Source: Isoetes taiwanensis (lineage: Eukaryota > Streptophyta > Lycopodiopsida > Isoetales > Isoetaceae). From it: DNA of 64,000 nucleotides. Position numbers and translations under genes: made by a program. The DNA lies in the NCBI GenBank assembly GCA_021234155.1, contig JAJEKV010000031.1:16125029-16189028 (forward strand). The letters run 5' to 3'. The stretch's first letter is position 1; the number at the start of each line of letters is the position of its first letter. Of the stretch, positions 24,420-34,813 are shown in pieces. The notes below the pieces were generated by a model. That model made no database searches. It worked only from the letters and a program-made list of their open reading frames with translations, and was not told the origin of the DNA.

Positions 24420-24650
24420 TGTTATAATGGATGGAAGAGCTATGAGGCAAATAAAATCAAGATGTTTAGATGGCTAGTACTACATCAAAGCCTCCACATT
24501 AATGCTGTCAGAAGCCAATGTAATGACAATGTGGAGGAGGAGTGCCCTTTAGTTATGACACTAAGGAGACTTCATACCATGTATTTCTATGCCCATGGCT
24601 TGAGGAGTTTGGGTTTGTTGACAACTAAATAGGGGAATGCCATGGGATTT
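24420..24650 (+). mobile_element. LINE ORF2 zf-RVT fragment
   Basis: The plus strand encodes KIKMFRWLVLHQSLHINAVR then a cysteine, ECPL, and after a one-base shift DTKETSYHVFLCPWLEEFGF. This is the zinc-binding domain that follows RT in plant LINEs. It lies opposite in orientation to the ORF1 fragment at 22.2-23.8 kb, so the two are separate insertions or a rearranged copy. Confidence 0.7.
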
Positions 24651-24970
24651 GTTTGCATTTTTAGATGCTGATTGTAAGATTCTTAGTAGCGCTAGAAATC
24701 TCCGTTGTTAGGTGATTTTGAAATATAGGAACAAAGCGGCTATGGCAAAAAACTTTCCACCATAAAGAAATCCAAAGGGACACTGTTAACTTGGATTGCA
24801 ACAATTTCCTCTTATCGTTCCCTTCCAACATTCAGGTTGAAGTGAGAAGATTGGGTTGTGATAGTTAATTCCTTAGCAACCAGCGCATACGGCAGCATAA
24901 GATGTCATAGAATGCATGCATTGACATCTATTATAAGAGAGAATTACAACAGACTACACTGGCAGCCAAA

Positions 24971-25189
24971 TTGCTGATATTACATCCTAGAAATATAAAG
25001 CTAGTAGCAAAAAGAAGAAAAAAATTGTCATTGCATGGAGCAAATTTATGGATATTGGCAGGTCGAAAGCTAAGAAGAAATGCTAAAGATCAAGCTATGA
25101 AGGACACAGTTGCTCAATTCTGGTTAGATAAAACAAAACTGTCACCAAAAGTCAGAGATCTCATGAAGAAGAGGATTAAACCAATTTAA
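24971..25189 (+). other. Small basic open frame, unidentified
   Basis: A 72-codon frame rich in Lys and Arg (LVAKRRKKLSLHGANLWILA, ending DLMKKRIKPI) follows the LINE fragment. It may be coding sequence of another decayed element. No domain is recognised. Confidence 0.25.
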
Positions 25190-25334
25190 TGCATTGATAT
25201 TATACATGTATGATAGTATTTTTGGTTTAAGTAGAATAGTCTGTTCTAGTTTGGGAATGTAAGAATCGTGTAGATATGTTCTACATTCAGTCCAGAGAAC
25301 ATCAAATGTACTTTAGTTACGACCATTACACCTA

Positions 25335-25707
25335 CATAACCATTACTTCTACACTTATACTTAAAGTCCCCCTGAAACCCGCTTTGGTTTGGGTGCATAT
25401 TCACACGGGGGGTGACTCCGAGCATCAAGAGCTGTTGGATGGCCATATTTGCAACTTATTCCTCGATCTAAACCATAGATAGCAATCCTCGTTTGTGGGG
25501 TATGGTTATATAAGTTTTGGTATACTATATAACGGGGTTTGCGAAATACTATGAGGTTTGGAGCAATTTACTTAATGGTGTTGATTTTATACATCTATAC
25601 GACTTTAGGGAGTACAAAAGAGGCTATGTTGCCCTACGTCACCTCCCGTGTGAATATGCACCCAAGCCAAAGAAGGTTTCAGGGGGATTTTAATTATAAG
25701 TGTAGGA
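25335..25707. repeat. Head-to-head inverted copies of a SINE-like sequence
   Basis: The segment 25335-25411 recurs as its reverse complement at 25636-25707. Shared landmarks are gtgaatatgcacccaa, tttcagggggattttaa and an aagtgtag tail. The two copies diverge by several substitutions and small indels and are separated by about 225 bp. The ggtttcagggggacttt part also resembles the 5' end of the SINE at 38,288-38,668. The pair could form a large foldback. Confidence 0.75.
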
Positions 25708-25857
25708 ATAATAATTGTGTAGAAAACAATTTGGGCCCTTGAGAAAAATATTGGCGACACTAGACGTAATAAAAGTTCAATGGAACAAACATAAGAAAAG
25801 TGCAATGGAACAAACATGTAATCAATAGCAACTGTACAATATGGGACTTGAACCCAA

Positions 25858-26170
25858 TGTATGCTTGCAAAACCATACTCACTATATCTTGCAAAACTAT
25901 ACCATCTATATGTTTGCCAAATAAGGATGAGATACCAAATGAATTGATATTGCAACCACCATAGATTGCAACCACTATGGATGGTGAAGCTTCATATTTG
26001 ATGCTTAAAGAACAAATAAGGATTTGAATGCATTGCATCCTTGCAAAACAGTAGTGCCTATGTCTTGCAAAAACATATCTCCTATATCTTCACTAAATAA
26101 GGATGGGGTACCACATGAATTGATACTGCAACCACCATATATGGTGAAGCTTTAAATATGAAACAATGTC
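25858..26170 (+). repeat. Diverged tandem duplication, about 160-170 bp x 2
   Basis: Two adjacent units share ttgcaaaac, the motif ccaaataaggatgagatacc (aaataaggatggggtacc in the second) and aattgatattgcaaccaccat, in the same order. The first unit starts near a B-box-like ggacttgaaccc on the minus strand (about 25837-25848). Function unknown. Confidence 0.6.
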
Positions 26171-26339
26171 CTATCTTTTTAAAGAACAACAAAATTACCA
26201 AAATGTCTTGTAACACCAATGTTGAAGTTGTGCTACATATTTGTCAGATAGAATGAGTGTGTGGCACAAAAATTATGAGCACGGAACATGAATATAAATG
26301 ATAAGCCTGATGATAAGTGCACCTGATGATGAAGTGCAC

Positions 26340-26528
26340 CTGCATTTTTTTTTCTAGCATTGCAAAATGCTTTTGCATTTCATCTTGGTAAAATGCAAGT
26401 CTGTTTTTGCCCTTACTGACCACCCCAGAGCATGCACTCTTCAGGACTGCACATGACAAAGAAGTAACCAGATAGCCGAACTGGTATTGGGGCAAGTTAC
26501 TGACAGTAATAACATCCTTGCCCAACAT
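26340..26528 (-). other. Possible exon of an unidentified protein
   Basis: The minus strand encodes VSNLPQYQFGYLVTSLSCAV and then RLAFYQDEMQKHFAMLEKKM, ending at a GT donor. The composition looks like genuine coding sequence with an amphipathic C-terminal helix. I do not recognise it and find no partner exon. Confidence 0.3.
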
Positions 26529-26784
26529 ATCCCATTTTTAAAATGCTACGTAACATATCTAGGGCATAGAAGAACAACACTTTTATTTCTTGATATACAT
26601 GTTTTGTTACACCATGACCACAGGTTTAAAATAAAGAAAGAATTCAAACCTTCCTTGATATGCACGATGCGAATGGCTGCTTTCCAACCAACATGGCAAG
26701 AACAGAGGGTTTGGCGACAACTTAATAGTTGGTATTAGCAGCTTTCACTTCTAGGAGGCCATTCTAGAAGGCTATTAGCATCTA

Positions 26785-26996
26785 GGCCTTTAGTCAAGTG
26801 GTAACACGCTAGTCCTAGAACATCTAGATCTCGAGTTAATCGCCCATAATCCCACTGTGTATAGACCCGTCCCATGGCCCATTGTAGAGTGTCCGTGGAC
26901 GTTAAAATAATATCTATCTATATATCTATCTATCTATTTTAAGGTTGGCCCGTTGTAGGCTCTCCATGGATGTTAAAATTAAATCTATCTATCTTA
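26785..26996 (+). mobile_element. tRNA-derived SINE with ATCT microsatellite tail and duplicated 3' end
   Basis: The 5' part has an A-box-like tttagtcaagtggtaa (26789-26804) and a degenerate B box. The 3' end reads gtggacgttaaaataatatct and runs into ATCT repeats (26911-26937). A second copy of the 3' end (ggatgttaaaattaaatctatct) follows about 64 bp later. The gacgttaaaat end is shared with the SINE at 7190-7456. Confidence 0.6.
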
Positions 26997-27196
26997 AGGT
27001 TTTCCATTAAGTTTTCTTATTTACAATAGCCTCTTTAGTCCTTTCAATAACAGGGACAAATAAGAAGTTTAATCCATGATCCTGTACCAATCTTCCAGCA
27101 AATGTATTTTGGGTTTTAGAATCCACTTGGAAACTTGATTTACTATGTGATTGACAGACCCATTCACCTTCTTCTAGACTGTTTTGTCCCATATCT

Positions 27197-27540
27197 GGTC
27201 TCGAGCATAGGATGGACGGATCCGGCGACCGAGATAGTGTAGGGTGCACCACGTTTAGACACCCTTCATGCATATCTATCCATAATCAAAACGAGAGGCG
27301 CCTAGAGGCCCCAACATACGGTCTCAGCCATAGAATGGACGGATCCGGCGACTGAGGTAGTGTAGGATGCACCTCGTTCAAATACCCTTCCATGAATATC
27401 CATCCATAATCAAAACGAGAGGCACCCAGAGGCCCCAACATATGGTCTGGCCCATAGAATGGATGGATCTGGTGACCGAGGTAGTGTAGGGCACACCTCG
27501 TTTAGACACCCTTTCATGCATCTATCGATGAGTTTGCATG
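27197..27540 (+). repeat. Tandem array, about 123-bp unit, 2.8 copies
   Basis: Units start with ggtct at 27197, 27320 and 27444, giving periods of 123 and 124 bp. Each contains gaatggacggatccggcgac, gtagtgtagggtgcacctcg and aaaacgagaggc-cccagaggccccaacat in order. A single reverse-complement relative occurs at about 38,283-38,375 inside a SINE, so the array probably arose from a SINE 3' part. Confidence 0.85.
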
Positions 27541-28680
27541 TCCATTACCTCATGGAGGTATGATACTAGGTGGTATTGCTTCCTTATATGAATCAAATCT
27601 TCATTTGGAGCTAGATTAGATATTAGATGAGAGAAGGGAAGATTTTTTGAGGTGGCTCATAGGTTCCATTTTTTGTTCCTATGTGCCACCCTGCCAAATC
27701 CAACTCCGTTCCACTCACTGTAATTCACGTTGAGTCCTAGAAGCAATATTGAGGTGGTATTGCTTCTTTATGAATCAAACCTTCATTTGGAGCTAGCTTT
27801 TCTAAATATTGAGCGAGATGTAGGGAGGCAATCTAAAAAATAGCAACACTCTCAACTCAGAAGAAGAAGAATGCCTGAGCCATTCTCTTAATTTCTTCAG
27901 GGCACACTTGTCAAATTGGATGCCAAACAATGGTGTGACCTGTTGATTTTGTTTTTTCCACTTGTTATGAATGGTCTCATTAATTTCTTAGTGTTACATT
28001 GAACGAGAGTTCACACTATAACTTGATAGTGCACATTGGGTTGATGCAATGGTACAAACTAAGGAACATGTGCAACACAGTGGATAAAGTAGTTCAGGCA
28101 TCTCTAGATGAGCATCTAGACTTATCACCTTCTCTCTTTGGCCACAACGCGTTGTCATGGGTGATGAAAAGCCTATTCTGGCCAACTTTGCCGCCTTGTA
28201 TATTTGGTTCATAGTGGCCTTTCATGATTGATGAACGTGGAGACATCTATTTGTGATTTGAAGAGGGTAGATCTTCTACTCAAATTTTAGATGAGAACTT
28301 GTAACAGCATGACACTAAGCAGGCATAGGATCTATTGTAGAACACTAAATCTACATGTTCTCGGGTGGAAGAAAGGAATAATTGACTGGATAGATGAGGG
28401 ATCATTTTTTCATAGAGGTGATGCTATACATGCTTGTTGTATCATCTCGGCTATTAGGGTTGAGCCAGCATGAACCGTCCATTCTCGACATCTTTGGTTC
28501 ACTTTAGGACGCTTTTTGAAATGAGACAATCATCTAAAAGGCAACAGTTTCTCAGTCCATGGAAGATCTTATCCCAACTCAACTTTGCAGGCGAAAGATG
28601 GTATACACTTTGATTTATGTAGGGTAAAGGAAGCACTTTGAATACTATGCAATTAGATGGTATACGAGTTATTCTTACAA
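27541..28680. other. No supported gene
   Basis: Two short direct copies of gctagattagat/gaggtggtattgcttcttta-like sequence (around 27560-27620 and 27740-27800) suggest a decayed repeat. No coding domain is seen. Confidence 0.35.
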
Positions 28681-28718
28681 GAAACTTATCGCGGCGGCCT
28701 ATCGGCCGCGAACGTTTC
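28681..28718. repeat. GC-rich imperfect palindrome
   Basis: The arms GAAACTTATCGCGGCGGCC and CGGCCGCGAACGTTTC are imperfect reverse complements around a TAT centre, in otherwise AT-rich DNA. It sits next to a minus-strand SINE-like region and could be part of that element. Confidence 0.6.
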
Positions 28719-28885
28719 TCTTCCTCGACCCCATGTCCTCCACCTACGCAATCATTAGCGCTTGGGATGGGTCACCTTTCTATATTTGGTTAACATGACA
28801 ACTCAAGTACAGGTGGGACTTGAACCCGCAATGTTGCCGGGGCTCGCCAGGTCCTTACCCCGCGTAAGGGTCTGCGGGCGAACAT
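28719..28885 (-). repeat. SINE-like sequence with strong B box
   Basis: The minus strand contains tgcgggttcaagtcccacct (28811-28830), a perfect match to the pol III B-box consensus GGTTCAAGTCC. No complete tRNA fold surrounds it. Limits are approximate. Confidence 0.45.
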
Positions 28886-28904
28886 TATCTCTAACATAGC
28901 TTTT

Positions 28905-29215
<311 letters not shown>

Positions 29216-29663
29216 AAGAAAACAAATATCATATTAAAGTATTGGCAGAATCCCATCTGACATTACAGGAACAACTCAAAGCTTTTTGTCGCATAGTTGC
29301 ATACATCAGAAATGGGCAGCTTTCTTTTGGTTCAAATTGCCATTGGTGGAATTCAGACAGCCCTCTATAGCTCAAATTGCCACCAACGGAATTTAATGCA
29401 ACTTTTTGCGTTTTTTGTGCACATATTTTTCCATCCAAATACAATTTTTGTCATTACAATATGGATCAAAGTAGCGGCCTTCTTCCGCTATGATCTAGTG
29501 GGTTCTTGAGAACAAATTATCAAGGTAATATGATGTTGCAGAATAAATATATTACTGCAAGACGAGAAGCGCCTTAGGCTTTCACATCAATAATTTGAGT
29601 TCTGGTTAGTGGGCATAGTATGAACAAATAAAAGGTCGTAACCAAAGGTAATTCACTGCCCCT

Positions 29664-29806
29664 GTTTGCCAACCATTGCCGCAGCAACAGAAACTCCATA
29701 TGATGATCCCCAACCCTCCTTATTCTTCATTTTAAATTCAGTACCAACTCCCTTCCCAGTATCAGATCTTGACCTGTCTAGCAAAAGCGTCAAACCCTGG
29801 CAGTAC
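29664..29806 (-). other. Possible unidentified exon
   Basis: The minus strand has an open frame encoding RSRSDTGKGVGTEFKMKNKE and GWGSSYGVSVAAAMVGKQG. It looks protein-like but I cannot name it. Part of it (about 40 bp around 29764-29803) has a near copy at 31,917-31,960. Confidence 0.3.
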
Positions 29807-29840
29807 TCTCTCTCTCTCTCCCTCCCTCCCTCCCTCCCTC
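29806..29840 (+). repeat. TC then CCCT microsatellite
   Basis: A TC run (29806-29820) passes directly into four to five CCCT units (to 29840). Confidence 0.9.
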
Positions 29841-30520
29841 TTATATTTTCAAGATGCTAGTAGGTATGGCTGCTTTTGCGCTTGAACATTGGAGAAGTGC
29901 TTTCATACTAATATGGCAGCCAATGCTTCCAGGCAAAGAGCTTAACCATCTCCGTTCTTGGCACCATGTGTCCCCATAGCTTCAAGAGTTAATGTATGTA
30001 CAAATAAACAGGTCACATTTTTATCAAGAAGTGCAGGAGGATACATTTCCTGCATTATGTCAACCACCTTAGTTCCAAAGTACGTTCAAGTGATTCATAG
30101 TTTTCTTTGCTAATACAAAGCTTTGTCTTTGTATATATTTTGCATGGCTAAATTTTGTTGCTCTGAATGACATTAAAGGCTTTAGAGAAGTTATCATTGT
30201 AAGTACATTGTAAGTTCATTTTATCTTTTGTTTGGGTATTGAACCTGATTGCATAACTGTTTGTAATTTATGGCAGCAACACTGTTTGTGACTGTCTCGG
30301 AGAAAGTTATAGTTGCAGTGTTTGGGGCTATTTTAAAAAATTGTTCTTAAACCGTGCATAACTGGCATTTTTCGATGGCTTAAGGTTCTGCAAAATGTGT
30401 ATCTCGCAATTTGTATTTGAGTTTGCCTTGCGACCACATTCAGCAATCAAAGAGATCGAATGCTTCTTGAAGGTGCCTGCCCGATATCTACTTACTCGAA
30501 ACCCATATTTTTACATCTAG
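29841..30520. other. No gene seen
   Basis: AT-rich sequence leading up to an acceptor site at 30520. No upstream exon of the dioxygenase was found here. Confidence 0.4.
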
Positions 30521-30700
30521 ATTAAATATAATAATGCTCCTGATGAGCATGCCATTGCAAAAAGAATTAAGCACCTGCTGGTTACAGCAGGGTTTAAATC
30601 TGTTAAGTCTGTAACAGAGGATCCAAAGAGGGGTTTAGATCACGGTGCATGGGTGCCCATGCTCTTGATGTATCCAAAAGCAGATATCCCCGTGTTTCAA
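30521..30700 (+). pseudogene. Exon of LigB-type extradiol ring-cleavage dioxygenase (LIGB/DODA family)
   Basis: After the acceptor ttttacatctag, the plus strand encodes [20 protein letters not shown], then [20 protein letters not shown] and PVFQ. The [22 protein letters not shown] block is diagnostic of plant LigB/DODA proteins, non-haem iron enzymes of which DODA makes betalamic acid in betalain plants. The conserved His of LDHGAW is present. Beyond PVFQ the sequence no longer follows the family and soon stops. No other exon is seen, so this is a fragment. Confidence 0.85.
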
Positions 30701-32064
30701 ACTGTTGACCATCTGTTGTTTCTTAACAATTCCATGATGTATAGTTGGCATTTGTATATTTCTGCATTGGTCTTGAATCCTTTAGATCATTGATGAAATG
30801 GAAGAACTGAAGTCCATGTTGTACAACTTTTAACACAATATTGTTTATAGCATATGTATCAGAAAGACAAAGCTTGCTCATGAAATTATGTTGCTGGATA
30901 ACCCCTTCAATTCCAAGCTGGTTGTTAATAGAAATATCATGTGAGTAAGGAGATTTAAGGATGCCTTACATGTATAGTTTATCTGATTTGCCCCATCATA
31001 ATGGGCATTTGAGCATACGCACTAATAATATAACAACAGTGTCATCCTTATTTGTCTCCTGATCTTGGAGTCAGATTCAAGTGAGACTGGTCGCTGAGAT
31101 AGTCAAGGATTTGATAGATTCCAAAGACCACCATAGACTGTCTTTTGCCTTCCTTATATCATTCTTTTGCTTCCACGCAGACAGATGATAAATTTAATTA
31201 TCAACAATAGCAGCTTTATGCAGCAATTCTTTCAAGTCTAAGAGGACAATTCTTCGAATATCTCAACAGATGGGCTTATTAGGAACAAATTTAAATGATG
31301 TCCATTGATTAGAATTCGTGTGTCCTCTGAATATGCCAAAAGAGAGGTCAAGTGTGCAACTACGCTGGTGGGACTAGAATGCGGTAGAATCAAACACTCC
31401 ACTATCACTTGTGAAACCAGGCAAAAGATAGTTGGCCTTGTACTAACCACGATAACACAACAGAGGCTGTAAAGCTAAGCAGATAGTCTTAACGTTCTCT
31501 ATGCCATATATTGTCTCTATTGTTTTTAAAGTATGACTTCTATTTGCTAGATTTCTTTGGAAGGTGCCCTCACCGATAAAAACGCGTTGAGTGTTTCGCT
31601 TTTTCCGTAACATCAACTTGACCAAGCTTGATCTTGCCTTTCTCAGTATAAAACATTGTTTTGGGGTACAAACTTCAAAGAAAAACCATTTTAGTTCTCG
31701 ATAGTATGTATTATCACGGATACATGGATGTTGTGAATTACTTGCATAAGGCACCTCATGCCACGGGGAACCATCCAACCTCGAACATTTATCGCCACTT
31801 GTAGCCTTTGGAAGCAATAGGTGAAAATTGTAAGGCTAAAGCGTTGCATCGAAGTACTCAAAGTAATTGATATGTTCTTGATTCAATGCACCCGTGCTTG
31901 CTCGTACCCTTCCCAAAGATCGAGATCTTGACTGTCTAGCAAAAAGCGTCAAACCACGGCAAGATTGGAACTAGTCGGTTTTAACACAAATTCTTGAATG
32001 TCGGAACCAAAGACACTATCAAACTTTAACAAAGACAACATGGCATGTTCTTTTTACCTTTTAT
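30701..32064. other. Unassigned spacer
   Basis: No gene is recognised. The largest frame, 31443-31817 on the minus strand (124 codons), has a CSRLDGSPWHEVPYASNSQH stretch but no known domain. Confidence 0.35.
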
Positions 32065-32500
32065 CCAGGAAACTCTAGCAAAATTTTACAAAGATCTATT
32101 AGATCACTATCACTTGCAAGCAGAACCCGATCACCTTCATCATCCTCGTACTTCAAAAAGAAAGGACCCATTAATAATGACCTAGGATTTGCATTTACCA
32201 ATAATGACAACAGGAAGTGAACTGATACTTACCATCAATTGAGGGATCCGATATGAATCAATATCTTCCAAACGTTGCTTAATAATAGATATAAGCTTAG
32301 AAATGCTTTGAACACCTTGGTAATGATAGATATATAAGCTCGTAAAGGCTTTGAACACTGTAGTTTAAAAAGAAATTTATGAAATTTACACAACTTGTGT
32401 GGATAAATCTTTGTGATAACTCACCACATTGAAACCTACGGATACGTCCCTTCCTGCCTTCCAATTTAAAAGCAAATGCATTGGAGACGGAATTATTCGT
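32065..32500 (-). pseudogene. PB1-domain exons of a CBSCBSPB-type protein
   Basis: Three minus-strand exon-like segments join in phase. About 32500-32425 encodes NAFAFKLEGRKGRIRRFQC and ends in GT. 32315-32233 (83 bp) encodes ISKLISIIKQRLEDIDSYRI then PQLM and ends GTAAGT. 32150 to about 32065 encodes YEDDEGDRVLLASDSDL. The series FAFKxExxKGRxxRF...QR...IPQLMYEDDEGDxVLLASDSDL matches the PB1 region of plant proteins with four CBS domains and a PB1 domain. After SDSDL the frame is lost, although ARVSWIK-like sequence persists in another frame. The CBS domains are not visible upstream. Confidence 0.8.
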
Positions 32501-34813
32501 TCAAATACATTCAGGTGCATGGCCAAGGCATGGGCCTTGCGTAAAATTGCGTGGAAGAAAATTTGTCAAGATCGGGCATAGCAATGCATCAATAAAAGAT
32601 CAATACCAACAAAGAGAACGAATCAGTATGTTTCTCCAAAAGAGCTCTGTTCCCAGATCAATCTTTCAATATTGGCATTTGCCGTCTCCTATCTAATAAG
32701 TTCGGCTCCCTTATTCACACGCATGTTTGTCTTCTTCTTACGAATCAACACCCAAATCCTGTCATAGGACCAACGAACCCAAACTCGAGTCAAGCCACTT
32801 CACCGCCATACGCTCTTTTTCCTTGCCTCTTGTCTCCGTTTTTGCAAGAAATCCCTAGCCACAAGCTATCGGGGCCAAAAAAAAAACTGGCAGCCACAGA
32901 ATCCCCTTCATCAAAATTCCCACCTTCCACCTTCAGATTGAAGTACCTGCGAGAGTTAGGGCATGGCGGAGTAAAAGCAGGTCCAGACCATGTTCCTTGG
33001 AAGGAAACTTCAGGCCGTGAAGCTGGCAAGACGTGGCCTACCTCACCCCTGTAAATATGTTGCAGATCCATTGCAATGCCTGTAAATCCCTTCAAGGCTT
33101 CAAGCCCTGCAAATCTCTTAAGGCCCTGCGAGTTCAAAGTAGATCCCTTGAAGCCCTGCGAATCTTGCAAATTTTTTGCCATTCTGGCAAGGCTAGGCTA
33201 TGGCAGAGATTGCTGCGCAGAGCTCTTTCCTTTCAATTTGAAAATGCAATGGGTGCATACGTGTCAGAGCCAGGGCTGCGCTCAGCCCAGAAAAATTACC
33301 TCCTATTTTTTTAAAAACGAAAAATGATACTGCTTTATATATGGAATGAAATGGATGCCAAACATCATAGACATCCCTAGTAACTTTAGTTAACTTTAGC
33401 TGTCCTATTACACTTTAGTAAAGGACCACATTGAAGTAAACAACCATACAAGACAAACAACCACAACTAACCTAACTGAAGAAAGGGAGACCTTTAAGGC
33501 ATAAACGTGTGCCAATGGGAGGGATTTATTACCTTGTCATACGAGTAATGGTTCAATGGTCAAGTTATATATCATGACCAGGGTGTTGGAATCTAAGAAT
33601 GATAAAAATATATATGCAACTTAATGAGGCATTTATGTTGTTTGGACTCTTTGCAAGTGTCATAATGTAATGTTGTTCATGACCTTTGTATTTAACACAT
33701 ATAATAGTTTGATTGCATTTTCATATTTTGTCACGATATGGTCCTTCACTTAGGAGCTTAGATTTGGCCAATTTGTGGATATTGACATTACACATGAGCA
33801 TGCAAACGTCATATGTGGGCATCAACATATAAAACACAGGATTCTAAAACCATAGCTTCTAGATTTGTTTACATGAAATGTTGCTTAAGCTCACTCCGAA
33901 AAAGGAAACCCCGCATGTGATCACGTGTGCATTCCATGTGATCCATCAAAACCCCTGAGAATGAATGTCCAAGCCATCTCTAAATTCAACTACACTTTGG
34001 TGGGAGTGTTGGTTCAGCTTCAGATGCATTTTGAATTCGCCATAGAGATGCTTGCAGGAATAGAGACATTGAGCAATCTCCCAGGCTGCGTGTTGACATT
34101 TTTCGGGGCGGCAAACAAAGATCACATGGAGAAGAGTTGATACTGCAAGCGTGTAATTGGATACCAAGAAAACTTGCGAGGGGCACGTGGGAGGTATCGA
34201 GCCCTCGTTCTGTGCGGAAGGCGGGATCGAAGGGTGGATCGAGAGGCTTGAATTGGGAGGGGGCATGTGTCGAATGGGGATTGAGGTCGGGACGAGGGGA
34301 GGAGCACTAGGCCTACATGTGTTCCAAGGGGAACAACCTTACTTTGCAAACAAAAAAAGGCCTTAAGTCAAACAGTCCAGTATTCTTACTCAAACTAACA
34401 AGGCCATTAATAGAAGGGATTAGAAAATTATAACGTTAGTACCAACAAGCTTTTTTTAAGCAGAAAGGCAAGCATTTTAAACAAAGGTCAGCCATGCATG
34501 TATGGCCATACATGCCATGGCCATAGCTCTTTTCAAACAAATATAGTAATTAATTCAAAATACCCCAAAAGCGGGCCTCAGATCGATCCAAAACCCGCAG
34601 CAGATGGATCACATCGTTAGAAAAAGACCCACCTGACGAATGCTGCCCAAGTTCTGGCTATGTTTCATCCTTCTGTTGCAGAATTAAAGCTTCGATTTCT
34701 GTCTGTTTAATCCGGTAATGAGCGTTTGAGTTGGAAGCGGGTTGTTGAGAAGTAGAAAGCGAAGAATTCTTTCGGGTTTTGTTTGATTTCTGGTGTGGGT
34801 TTATCCTGCCGGA
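32501..34813. other. Unassigned; probable promoter/leader of DUF1635 gene at right end
   Basis: Overlapping frames near 32.8-33.3 kb and 33.9-34.4 kb occur on both strands, lack domains, and are not supported as genes. The last ~200 bp before 34814 is the likely 5' leader of the downstream gene. Confidence 0.35.

Noticed and set aside
27197-27540. CRISPR-like array
   Set aside because: Units are directly adjacent 123-bp copies without unique spacers, in a plant genome context.
28811-28830. tRNA gene on the minus strand
   Set aside because: Only the B box is good. No acceptor, D or anticodon stems can be drawn, so it is a SINE-type remnant.
32790-33182. 130-codon minus-strand frame
   Set aside because: Contains short internal repeats (aagccctgcgaa-like) and no domain. 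Overlapped by equally long frames on the other strand.
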